Shown here piece after piece: positions 1-5,513 of a stretch of 7,704 nucleotides of DNA. Source of the DNA: Thiotrichaceae bacterium (GTDB lineage: Bacteria; Pseudomonadota; Gammaproteobacteria; Thiotrichales; Thiotrichaceae); contig JALVDQ010000401.1 in assembly GCA_027008885.1 (NCBI GenBank), forward strand, positions 1 to 7,704. The letters are read 5' to 3'. The notes beneath the pieces are model-generated. The model was not told the origin of the DNA. It made no database searches and saw only the letters and a program-made list of their open reading frames with translations. Made by a program: the position numbers and the translations under genes. The stretch's first letter is position 1, and each line of letters opens with the position of its first letter.

Positions 1-13
1 AGCGTTACGAACG

Positions 14-60
14 GGACGCTGGAGCGTCCGGGCTGCGTTCCCACGTGGAACATGGGAACG
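14..60. repeat. Pair of adjacent palindromes (dispersed-repeat type)
   Basis: Two perfect inverted repeats lie side by side. GGACGCT (14-20) pairs with AGCGTCC (23-29) around two bases. CGTTCCCA (36-43) pairs with TGGGAACG (53-60) around a 9-base loop, and the smaller palindrome CCACGTGG (41-48) overlaps that hairpin. No reading frame of interest runs through them. The unit resembles intergenic palindromes found in many copies in some gammaproteobacterial and cyanobacterial genomes; that is from memory. The left limit of the element may lie outside the window. Confidence 0.6.
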
Positions 61-70
61 AGGAACATGC

Positions 71-112
71 TCTGTCTTCTGTTCTCTGTCTTCTGTTCTC
101 TGTCTTCTGTCT
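71..112. repeat. Tandem repeat of a 14-nt unit, three copies
   Basis: TCTGTCTTCTGTTC occurs at 71-84 and exactly again at 85-98; a third copy at 99-112 differs only in its last two bases. The array is pyrimidine-only apart from G. Two units of nearly the same sequence occur in reverse complement at 7541-7568, also beside a CCCATCCCCCC motif, so array and motif appear to travel together as one dispersed repeat. Confidence 0.8.
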
Positions 113-127
113 TTTGTCCTCCGACAC

Positions 128-156
128 ACCCATCCCCCCTGTTTTTATATATTTTT
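128..156 (+). repeat. CCCATCCCCCCTG/T-rich dispersed repeat, copy 1
   Basis: The sequence is ACCCATCCCCCCTG followed by a T-run, ATATA and five T. It recurs in direct orientation at 1423-1452 (one extra T) and inverted at 7516-7540. This copy sits 15 bases after the 14-nt tandem array. The direct pair 128-156 / 1423-1452 encloses the unrecognised gene at 259-1395. Confidence 0.8.
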
Positions 157-258
157 CTTTCTATTTCCTGAATAATCAGCAAAAAATATCTGCTTGCACT
201 AAAGTATGGCTGTGTGTATTTGCGCTTACCGGACATAACCTAACCTTGCAAAAAACTA

Positions 259-1395
259 ATGATGGATAGTATTTTCCTGTTAACTATTGGCTTGATTTTC
301 CTTGGAGCACTTTTCTCCAATATTATGAAATGGAGAAATAAAGATCGTGTTTTAAAAGATTTACAAAATTATCACACAACCATTGAGATGGTGGGCGGCA
401 AAAAAATATGGGGGAAAACGCATGTGTATACCAATGGAATGGAATTGCTGTTTTCGCGGGAAGCCAAAAACGCACAGGGTGAGCCTGTTAATTCTTATAT
501 TTTTTATAATGAGGATATCGACAAAATAAGAGCCATTTATCGTAATCACAGCGAGCTTTCCAAAGAAAATCAGGCGCACAGAAAAAGAGAGGTGGAAGCC
601 GTTAGCAATCCGGGGATTATTTTAATACTGAACCGTAAAATCCGCATATTTTTCAATATGTTTAATGATGCCATTGGCGAGGCGCTTAATGTTTTTCTTT
701 CTCGCATGAAGGGAGCAAAAGCGGGAGGAATGTTATTGAACACCCAAAGTGACTATCTAAAAAAAATGGGAACGACCGCATTAACGGCAATCGGAAATAC
801 TTATGATCCTATTTTAGAGCGTTATATTAATCACCGGGTTGTTGTCAAACTGGAAGATGAACTGGCAAAAGACCAGTTCTGCGGCTTTCTTAAAGAATAT
901 TCATCGGGCTGGTTATCTGTACTTGATTGTCGCATACGGCATAAACACGGTATTGCGCTCAATGATGTCGAACGCCTTGCCTTGCAGCGAGATATGGACT
1001 TTAGCTATTTTCTCTATGAAGAAGATGACGGCATTTTGGCGCTGGATATTGTTGTCGCTTATTTTGGGGCAGAGCCATTAAAACTTATTGCAGTAAAAAG
1101 TAATGATCCTGAAAATAGATACCACTATAAAATCAACAAAATGTTAAAACACGATCAATCAATTTCTATGACGCTTGATCATCTGCCCCAGGATTCCTTT
1201 AAAAATATATCGACAGAAATCTTGCCGCTCGAATTTGAAATGATTGCGGAGGAGCGTCGTGAAGGTGATATTCCAGAGGAAAATGAAATCTACCAGAGTA
1301 TACTGCCCGACCTTAAACTGGAAATATCCTCAACACATATTGCCGATGTCTATCTGCCACGTTCACTTGCCACCTTGAGGCATGGTGCAGAATAA
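259..1395 (+). CDS. Membrane-anchored protein of unknown function (378 aa)
   Basis: I cannot name this gene. The product has one hydrophobic segment at residues 4-21 (IFLLTIGLIFLGALF...) followed by a basic stretch (KWRNKDR), so it is probably anchored by its N-terminus with the bulk in the cytoplasm. Residues about 40-95 look beta-rich and contain GKKIWGKTHVYTNGMEL. Residues 115-150 form an amphipathic, basic stretch (ILNRKIRIFFNMFNDAIGEAL). Residues 183-225 (DPILERYINHRVVVKLED...GFLKEYSSGWLSVLDC) have the alternating pattern of a small beta-barrel. I have an impression of a conserved uncharacterised family with this layout, without a function. ATG codons at 259 and 262 are both possible; neither has a clear Shine-Dalgarno. 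TTGCAC (194-199) with TATTTG (217-222), spacing 17, is a weak promoter candidate. Coding throughout with no break; the neighbours give no hint of role. Confidence 0.75.
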   Translation: MMDSIFLLTIGLIFLGALFSNIMKWRNKDRVLKDLQNYHTTIEMVGGKKIWGKTHVYTNGMELLFSREAKNAQGEPVNSYIFYNEDIDKIRAIYRNHSELSKENQAHRKREVEAVSNPGIILILNRKIRIFFNMFNDAIGEALNVFLSRMKGAKAGGMLLNTQSDYLKKMGTTALTAIGNTYDPILERYINHRVVVKLEDELAKDQFCGFLKEYSSGWLSVLDCRIRHKHGIALNDVERLALQRDMDFSYFLYEEDDGILALDIVVAYFGAEPLKLIAVKSNDPENRYHYKINKMLKHDQSISMTLDHLPQDSFKNISTEILPLEFEMIAEERREGDIPEENEIYQSILPDLKLEISSTHIADVYLPRSLATLRHGAE

Positions 1396-1422
1396 AGGAA
1401 CAGCAGGTATATTTTAAGAAAT

Positions 1423-1452
1423 ACCCATCCCCCCTGTTTTTTATATATTTTT
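1423..1452 (+). repeat. CCCATCCCCCCTG/T-rich dispersed repeat, copy 2
   Basis: Direct copy of 128-156, identical except for one extra T in the T-run, and without the 14-nt tandem array. It lies between the convergent ends of the unknown gene and the rhodanese. GGTAT (1406-1410) with ATACC (1421-1425) can form a small stem just before the C-run and T-run, so this copy might also work as a terminator for the gene at 259-1395; that is inference and weak. Confidence 0.75.
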
Positions 1453-1470
1453 GATGGTTGCGCCCAGGTA

Positions 1471-1803
1471 TTACACCGTTTCAGGGCGTACAATCTCAAA
1501 ACCGGATTGATACCAGGAAATAATGCCACCTCTTAGATTAAGTGTTTCGATTCCCGCATTTTGTTGTACAAAGGCGCATGCCTGAGCTGAACGCGCGCCA
1601 CTTCTGCAATAAAAAACCGTGGTTTTGTCTTTATCAAGCTCGTTTAATTTTAGCGGGACTGTATGTAGCGGCATAAACTCTCCGCCGGGAATGATTCCCT
1701 GGGCAAACTCTGCCTGAGAACGTACATCAAACAATTGAAGATCAGGATCTTCTTCCATCATCTGTTTCAATGTTGCCGCATCAATTTCTTTAACACCTAA
1801 CAT
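1471..1803 (-). CDS. Single-domain rhodanese (GlpE/PspE-like sulfurtransferase)
   Basis: A 110-residue protein with the full single-domain rhodanese pattern: the DVR motif with following acidic residue (DVRSQAEF, 26-33), the catalytic cysteine Cys66 in a six-residue active-site loop CRSGAR (66-71), and the C-terminal RGG..W motif (91-97). The six-residue loop fits sulfurtransferases rather than Cdc25-type phosphatases, which have seven. It would accept a sulfane sulfur on Cys66 and pass it to a thiophilic acceptor such as thiosulfate-derived cyanide, thioredoxin or another protein; the physiological acceptor cannot be told from sequence. There is no signal peptide, so it is cytoplasmic. Length is typical (GlpE is 108). 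The ATG start is preceded by AAAGGTG at about 11 bases. It lies 189 bp downstream of zapA on the same strand and may have its own promoter. Confidence 0.9.
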   Translation of the reverse strand: MLGVKEIDAATLKQMMEEDPDLQLFDVRSQAEFAQGIIPGGEFMPLHTVPLKLNELDKDKTTVFYCRSGARSAQACAFVQQNAGIETLNLRGGIISWYQSGFEIVRPETV

Positions 1804-1948
1804 TCAGTCAAACACCTTTATAAGTAATTTCTAATAAACTAATATTACCTTTTCCAGTGTCAACCCGTCAATACTTGTGGGATTAGTTTTGATTCTAAAG
1901 ACTATTTTGAGTGATTAAACTTTGGTTTTGTTTAATAAAGGCGAGGAG

Positions 1949-1980
1949 CATAGCCTTGCTATGAACTGTTCGAGAAACAG
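1949..1980. repeat. Two small adjacent hairpins after zapA
   Basis: CATAGC (1949-1954) and GCTATG (1958-1963) form a perfect 6-bp stem with a 3-base loop. CTGTT (1966-1970) and AACAG (1976-1980) form a second, 5-bp stem. They lie 13 to 44 bases downstream of the zapA stop codon on the minus strand. No U-tract follows on that strand, so they are not a classical terminator. They could be a dispersed repeat or stabilise the transcript end. Confidence 0.45.
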
Positions 1981-1992
1981 AGCAAATGGTGG

Positions 1993-2298
1993 CTACTGCC
2001 CGTTAATTTCAAGCTGCTCATCAACCATGCCTTGAAGTTTGTCAAGGCGGCTAATAATTTCAGAATCACTGTCATTCAGCGAATTGTTGGCATTTATGAG
2101 TTCGTGCGCAATATTAAGTGCTGCCATTACGGCTATGCGCTCAGCGCCAAGAGCCTTTCCGCCATCCCGAATAATTTGCATGTTTTCGTTGACGTGTTTG
2201 GCAGAGGCAACAAGAGATTCACGCTCTGCTTCAGGGCATGATATTTTATACTCTTTTTCCATAATTCTTACGGTAACAGGGATCATTTCATCGCTCAT
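1993..2298 (-). CDS. zapA: Cell division protein ZapA
   Basis: A 101-residue protein of the ZapA family, which binds FtsZ in the cytoplasm, bundles protofilaments and stabilises the Z-ring. The N-terminal half has the family's beta-strand start and conserved stretch (PVTVRIMEKEYKISCPEAERESL). It continues with the long helix carrying ERIAVMAALNIAHELI and a C-terminal coiled coil (DSEIISRLDKLQGMVDEQLEI) used for dimer/tetramer formation. The frame stays open upstream to a TTG at 2334, but that would overlap the preceding gene. The ATG at 2298 has GAGGG about 10 bases upstream and matches the family's N-terminus, so I chose it. It lies 19 bp after the coiled-coil gene and is almost certainly cotranscribed with it. 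In many gammaproteobacteria 6S RNA follows zapA; I do not see it here. Confidence 0.92.
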   Translation of the reverse strand: MSDEMIPVTVRIMEKEYKISCPEAERESLVASAKHVNENMQIIRDGGKALGAERIAVMAALNIAHELINANNSLNDSDSEIISRLDKLQGMVDEQLEINGQ

Positions 2299-2317
2299 AT
2301 TGTTTATTCCCTCTTCT

Positions 2318-2560
2318 TCAGGAAGTTTTTTCAAGTGCTTTCAGGCGTTCAACCATAGCTTCAATCTGTGCACGGACTTTATCATTAGTTAATTGCAGTT
2401 CAGATCGTTCTTGCATAAGCCGACTATTGCTATTCTTAAATGCCTTGTTTTCACTTGATAGTTTTTTAACTAAATCAAGCAGAGAGTTGATAGAGGTCTC
2501 AAGATTATTTAATCGAGTTTGAATGGATGCAGCTGATTCATTTTCGGTTTTTGTAGTCAT
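2318..2560 (-). CDS. Small coiled-coil protein, TIGR02449 type (ZapB-like)
   Basis: An 80-residue protein that is almost entirely helical with leucine heptads (LNNLETSINSLLDLV, later LMQERSELQLTNDKV and MVERLKALEK). Small coiled-coil proteins of this size, described as TIGR02449 and resembling ZapB, sit directly upstream of zapA in many gammaproteobacteria. A role as a division accessory is inferred from size and neighbour, not shown. The frame is open to a TTG at 2626, but that extension (CLYNIFRILRLYFL...) runs through a good promoter (-35 at 2621-2626) and is not coiled coil. I therefore start at the ATG at 2560, which has CAGGTG about 9 to 10 bases upstream. Its stop codon is 19 bp before the zapA start, giving a two-gene operon. 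Confidence 0.8.
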   Translation of the reverse strand: MTTKTENESAASIQTRLNNLETSINSLLDLVKKLSSENKAFKNSNSRLMQERSELQLTNDKVRAQIEAMVERLKALEKTS

Positions 2561-2597
2561 GCTCTTTACACCTGCCAACGATAAGAAATATAGTCGC

Positions 2598-2626
2598 AGT
2601 ATACGAAAAATATTGTATAAGCACAA
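2598..2626 (-). promoter_or_regulatory. Probable sigma70 promoter of the coiled-coil/zapA operon
   Basis: Read on the minus strand: TTGTGC (complement of 2621-2626), a 17-base spacer, then TATACT (complement of 2598-2603). Both hexamers are near consensus with ideal spacing. Transcription would start near 2591, giving a leader of about 30 bases before the ATG at 2560, which also argues against the TTG start at 2626. Confidence 0.65.
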
Positions 2627-2673
2627 AACATGAAAAAAGATAATTTGGCGTTTATCTCTATCAGGAATAATTA

Positions 2674-2689
2674 TAGGTATTTTTACCTA
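2674..2689. promoter_or_regulatory. Palindrome in the divergent intergenic region
   Basis: TAGGTA (2674-2679), four T, TACCTA (2684-2689): a perfect 6-bp inverted repeat between the divergent zapA-operon and aapJ promoters. It could be an operator for a dimeric regulator. I do not recognise the site, and a short AT-rich palindrome like this may be chance. Confidence 0.25.
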
Positions 2690-2766
2690 GTTTTTCACCA
2701 GAAAAACCGGAATTAGCATTAACTAATACACTGATTTGAAAAGAATAAAAATAAACCGGTCAAAAC

Positions 2767-2796
2767 TTGAAATATATTCGTTTTTCTGTGTAATAT
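2767..2796 (+). promoter_or_regulatory. Candidate sigma70 promoter of aapJ
   Basis: TTGAAA (2767-2772), an 18-base spacer and TAATAT (2791-2796). Transcription would start near 2803 with a leader of roughly 75 bases. The alternative TTGCAA (2831-2836) with CATAAT (2853-2858) has a 16-base spacer, but it would place the start on the ribosome binding site, so I prefer the upstream pair. No sigma54 -24/-12 element was evident. Confidence 0.45.
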
Positions 2797-2807
2797 GAGC
2801 CGCAGCT

Positions 2808-2837
2808 CTTGCAATGAAGTATGCTTTGTTTTGCAAG
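2808..2837 (+). promoter_or_regulatory. Stem-loop in the aapJ leader
   Basis: CTTGCAA (2808-2814) and TTGCAAG (2831-2837) form a perfect 7-bp stem with a 16-base loop. GAGC/GCTC (2797-2800 with 2805-2808) gives a smaller overlapping stem. With the promoter at 2767-2796 these lie at the 5' end of the mRNA and may protect it. They match no riboswitch class I know. Confidence 0.35.
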
Positions 2838-2864
2838 TAGCACACCCCCTACCATAATATTAAA

Positions 2865-2869
2865 AGAGG
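2865..2869 (+). promoter_or_regulatory. Ribosome binding site of aapJ
   Basis: AGAGG lies 9 bases before the ATG at 2879 and fixes this start; the first residues (MRKSILLG) then begin a standard signal peptide. Confidence 0.8.
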
Positions 2870-2878
2870 TTATACCAA

Positions 2879-3880
2879 ATGAGGAAAAGTATTTTATTAG
2901 GTCTTGCGGTTTCTGCCGTTTTTTCTGCTTCAGTTCAAGCTGATACACTTGCAGATGTAAAGAAAGCAGGTGTCTTAAAGTGCGGCGTGAGCACGGGTCT
3001 TGCAGGTTTTTCAGCCGCCGATGAAAAAGGCAACTGGAAAGGGCTTGACGTTGATGTCTGTCGTGCTGTTGCCGCTGCTGTTTTGGGCGATGCAAGCAAG
3101 GTTAAATATAACCCGCTTACTGCTAAAGAACGCTTCACTGCGTTACAATCAGGCGAAATTGACATGCTTTCGCGCAACACAACCTGGACTCTAACTCGCG
3201 ATGCTTCGCTAGGACTGAACTTTGCTGGTGTTAACTACTATGATGGTCAAGGCTTCATGGTGAGCAAAAAACTAGGCGTAGACAGTGCATTAAAGCTTGA
3301 TGGTGCTGCCATCTGTATCCAGGCTGGTACTACAACCGAGCTAAATCTGGCTGATTATTTTAAAGTCAACAAAATGAAGTATAAGGCGATTACTTTTGAT
3401 ACATCTGACCAGACTGTAAAAGGTTTTGAAGCGGGTCGTTGCGATGTATTAACATCTGACCAGTCACAACTTTACTCTCTACGCATAAAACTGGCTAAAC
3501 CAGATGATGCCGTAGTTCTTCCAGAAGTAATCTCTAAAGAGCCTTTGGGTCCCGTAGTTCGTCAAGGCGATGACAAATGGTTTAACATTGTAAAGTGGTC
3601 GCTAAATGCCATGATTAATGCCGAAGAGCTTGGTTTGACCTCTAAAAATATAGACGAGAAAAAAGCGAGCAAGGATCCAGCCATCCAGCGCATGGTTGGT
3701 GGACAAGGTGAAAAGCTCGGTCTTGATGACAACTGGTCTTACAATATTATCAAGCAAGTGGGTAACTACGGTGAAGCGTTCGAAACAAATGTTGGCGCTG
3801 GTTCTCCGCTTAAAATCGCCCGCGGTCTAAATGCATTATGGAGCAAAGGCGGCATTATGTATGCCCCACCAATTCGTTAA
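2879..3880 (+). CDS. aapJ: General L-amino acid ABC transporter, periplasmic binding protein
   Basis: A 333-residue solute-binding protein of the polar amino-acid class, AapJ/BztA/YhdW branch. Residues 1-21 are a Sec signal peptide (basic MRK, hydrophobic core, SVQA cleavage before D22). The mature part opens with the family pattern TLADVKKAGVLKCGVSTGLAGFS, followed by WKGLDVDVCRA and the branch-typical LSRNTTWTLTRD. Two further cysteines occur in AICIQ and GRCDV, in the second lobe. Length matches the family (about 340). It captures amino acids in the periplasm and delivers them to AapQ/AapM; exact specificity cannot be read from sequence, but characterised relatives are broad. It is first in the gene cluster, with a strong ribosome binding site. 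A hairpin terminator right behind it probably makes it more abundant than the membrane parts. Confidence 0.93.
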   Translation: MRKSILLGLAVSAVFSASVQADTLADVKKAGVLKCGVSTGLAGFSAADEKGNWKGLDVDVCRAVAAAVLGDASKVKYNPLTAKERFTALQSGEIDMLSRNTTWTLTRDASLGLNFAGVNYYDGQGFMVSKKLGVDSALKLDGAAICIQAGTTTELNLADYFKVNKMKYKAITFDTSDQTVKGFEAGRCDVLTSDQSQLYSLRIKLAKPDDAVVLPEVISKEPLGPVVRQGDDKWFNIVKWSLNAMINAEELGLTSKNIDEKKASKDPAIQRMVGGQGEKLGLDDNWSYNIIKQVGNYGEAFETNVGAGSPLKIARGLNALWSKGGIMYAPPIR

Positions 3881-3892
3881 TTGCTTCATTGC

Positions 3893-3923
3893 AAAAAAGA
3901 GTCTGATTATCAGGCTCTTTTTT
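3893..3923 (+). terminator. Rho-independent terminator/attenuator after aapJ
   Basis: AAAAAAGAGTCTGAT (3893-3907) and ATCAGGCTCTTTTTT (3909-3923) pair over 15 positions with one G-T, and the 3' arm ends in six T. Since aapQ, aapM and aapP follow on the same strand, it probably ends most transcripts after aapJ and lets some through. The A-rich arm makes it potentially active in both directions. Confidence 0.85.
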
Positions 3924-3970
3924 GGTCGTGGGTTAAAATGTTGATTTACCTAATCAATATAGTGCCACGA

Positions 3971-4008
3971 TTTTGTCGGATTACGCTACGCTAATCCGAC
4001 CTACAAAA
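3971..4008. repeat. REP-like palindrome
   Basis: GTCGGATTA (3975-3983) and TAATCCGAC (3992-4000) form a perfect 9-bp stem around CGCTACGC. The flanks TTTTGT (3971-3976) and ACAAAA (4003-4008) can extend the pairing. The GTCGGATTAcgctacgcTAATCCGAC core is a dispersed intergenic palindrome in several gammaproteobacteria, as far as I recall. Confidence 0.75.
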
Positions 4009-4038
4009 CACAGGTTTGACCCACTACCCTTTTTTTGT

Positions 4039-4099
4039 TTAAAAATTAGTAATCTTAGCGGATTTATTAAGCACCCCACCTGCGATTACTAATTTTTAA
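4039..4099. repeat. Perfect 16-bp inverted repeat
   Basis: TTAAAAATTAGTAATC (4039-4054) is repeated exactly in reverse complement at 4084-4099, with 29 bases between. The arms are AT-rich. It may be a small mobile-element relic with terminal inverted repeats, or a long stem-loop in the aapJ-aapQ transcript. It starts 31 bases after the REP-like palindrome and ends 16 bases before the MITE-like element. Confidence 0.7.
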
Positions 4100-4115
4100 G
4101 CAATTATTATCCCTG

Positions 4116-4276
4116 GGAGCCTGTCCGAGAATATGAGTCGTAGCGAGGGAAAGCTGATTTGAGCTAGATTTTTTATCAATTTGAGGCGAATAGTTGTTCT
4201 ATTTGATGAAAATTGAGGGGAAATCTAGCCAAATTCAGCTTTTCCGCAGTAGGCTCACTATTCTCAGACAGGCTCC
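4116..4276. mobile_element. MITE-like element, 161 bp, palindromic
   Basis: The terminal inverted repeat GGAGCCTGTCCGAGAATA (4116-4133) matches the complement of 4259-4276 at 17 of 18 positions. The pairing continues inward: two ungapped 78-base arms (4116-4193 and 4199-4276) around a 5-base centre match at about 55 of 78 positions by hand. It has no coding capacity. This is the build of a miniature inverted-repeat transposable element moved by a transposase elsewhere in the genome. I see no clear target-site duplication (left flank CCCTG, right flank TAGAT), so it may be old, or the limits may be off by a few bases. Confidence 0.75.
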
Positions 4277-4287
4277 TAGATTCACAT

Positions 4288-4316
4288 AATTATTAAGAAT
4301 TATTAAGATTATTAAG
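4288..4316. repeat. Tandem AATTATTAAG repeat at the aapQ start
   Basis: AATTATTAAG occurs at 4288-4297 and 4298-4307, and ATTATTAAG at 4308-4316, ending 7 bases before the aapQ ATG. This is exactly where a Shine-Dalgarno would be, and there is none. The A/U-rich leader may help ribosome binding through protein S1. CATAAT (4285-4290), 18 bases after TTCTCA (4261-4266) in the MITE arm, is a weak promoter candidate. Confidence 0.7.
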
Positions 4317-4323
4317 CTTTGAT

Positions 4324-5508
4324 ATGACAGATAAAACCAGCACACTCCCCAGCAAACCACCCATATGGAATGACCCGAAATATCGGGCTATTTTCTTTCA
4401 GATAATCTTGCTTCTTGGTCTTGGCTTTTTCCTCTATACCATTGTCGAAAACACCCTGGCAAACATGCGTGCCCGAGGCATTTCTACAGGTTTTGCCTTT
4501 ATGAAAGAAAAAGCCGGTTTTGATATATTAATGAGCCTGATACCGTTTGACTCAGACTCAACTTATGGCAGAACCTTTATAGTTGGTGTATTAAATACCT
4601 TATTAGTCACCGGACTGGGCATAATATTTGCGACAATACTGGGCTTTATCGTCGGTGTAGCTCGCCTTTCAAGTAACTGGCTTATAAGGAAAATAGCAAC
4701 TGTTTATATTGAAATATTCAGGAACATCCCCCTTCTTCTGCAAATCATGTTCTGGTACTTTGTGGTGCTCAGAGCCATGCCTTCGGCGCGTAATAGCATG
4801 TCACTCTTTGACAGCATCTTTTTAAATGTACGAGGTCTATATCTACCTGCTCCCGTACCTGCTGATGGCTTTAAATACACCGTGATTGCTTTTGTGATTG
4901 GCTTGATAGCCACCTTCATTGTTAAACGCTGGGCAAAAAAAAGACAGGAAGCAACAGGACAACCCTTCCCGGTTTTCTGGACAGCACTTGCGCTGATAAT
5001 TTTACTTCCACTGCTTGTATTCTTTATTACGGGAAAACCACTAAATTGGGACATCCCCAAACTGCAAGGCTTTAACTTTCAGGGTGGTATGAGTGTAATC
5101 CCGGAACTATTTGCCCTGCTGCTGGCGTTAACCATTTACACCGCAACTTTTATTGCTGAAATCGTACGCTCGGGGATTGAAGCTGTAAGCCATGGGCAAT
5201 CAGAGGCAGCACTATCTTTAGGATTATCACCAGGACAAAACCTGCGTCTTGTTGTAATACCCCAGGCAATGCGCGTTATTATTCCACCGCTGACCAGTCA
5301 GTATTTGAATCTTGCCAAAAACTCATCTCTGGCAATGGCAATTGGTTACCCTGACCTGGTCGCAGTCTTTATGGGAACAACACTGAACCAGACTGGTCAG
5401 GCAGTAGAAATCGTGGCAATGACGATGGCATTCTACCTCACATTAAGTCTGACTATTTCCCTGTTTATGAACTGGTACAACGCCCACATGGCATTGGTAG
5501 AGAGGTAA
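4324..5508 (+). CDS. aapQ: General L-amino acid ABC transporter permease AapQ
   Basis: A 394-residue inner-membrane permease of the HisM/GlnP class, AapQ/BztB/YhdX branch. Hydrophobic segments lie near residues 22-41, 83-112, 130-150, 184-200, 218-236, 261-280 and 360-384. NTLLVTGLG (91-99) begins the polar amino-acid permease core, IFRNIPLLLQ (131-140) is a conserved core motif, and the cytoplasmic EAA loop, which docks on the ATPase, is EAALSLG (294-300) through IPQ (312-314). The long insert between the second and third core helices (about 150-258) is usual in this branch, which is why it is larger than ordinary 220-residue permeases. The start has no Shine-Dalgarno, only an A/T tandem repeat, but MTDKTSTLPSKPPIWNDPKYRA is a plausible N-terminus. 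It pairs with AapM to form the channel. aapM starts 5 bases after its stop. Confidence 0.93.
   Translation: MTDKTSTLPSKPPIWNDPKYRAIFFQIILLLGLGFFLYTIVENTLANMRARGISTGFAFMKEKAGFDILMSLIPFDSDSTYGRTFIVGVLNTLLVTGLGIIFATILGFIVGVARLSSNWLIRKIATVYIEIFRNIPLLLQIMFWYFVVLRAMPSARNSMSLFDSIFLNVRGLYLPAPVPADGFKYTVIAFVIGLIATFIVKRWAKKRQEATGQPFPVFWTALALIILLPLLVFFITGKPLNWDIPKLQGFNFQGGMSVIPELFALLLALTIYTATFIAEIVRSGIEAVSHGQSEAALSLGLSPGQNLRLVVIPQAMRVIIPPLTSQYLNLAKNSSLAMAIGYPDLVAVFMGTTLNQTGQAVEIVAMTMAFYLTLSLTISLFMNWYNAHMALVER
5501..5505 (+). promoter_or_regulatory. Ribosome binding site of aapM inside the aapQ end
   Basis: AGAGG lies in the last codons of aapQ, 8 bases before the aapM ATG at 5514, so translation of the two permease genes is likely coupled. 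Confidence 0.7.
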
Positions 5509-5513
5509 ACAAT

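Noticed and set aside
71..112. CRISPR array
   Set aside because: The 14-nt units are directly adjacent with no spacers and are too short for CRISPR repeats.
45..269. Open frame of 74 codons before the unknown gene
   Set aside because: It runs through the 14-nt tandem array and the C-run repeat, giving a low-complexity protein (LSSVLCLLFSVFCLLSS); no ribosome binding site; it overlaps the better start at 259.
1949..1980. Intrinsic terminator of zapA
   Set aside because: On the minus strand neither hairpin is followed by a run of T.
2299..2334. N-terminal extension of ZapA from a TTG codon
   Set aside because: It would overlap the preceding gene; the ATG at 2298 has a good ribosome binding site and fits the family's N-terminus.
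2039..2392. Plus-strand open frames opposite zapA
   Set aside because: They are the complement of zapA and the end of the coiled-coil gene, both clear family members; the products have no coherent features.
2561..2626. N-terminal extension of the coiled-coil protein from a TTG codon
   Set aside because: The extension lies on the promoter hexamers and is hydrophobic rather than coiled coil; the ATG at 2560 fits the family length.
2627..2878. Sigma54/NtrC promoter for the amino-acid transporter
   Set aside because: No TGGCAC-N5-TTGC type element at the right spacing could be seen upstream of aapJ.
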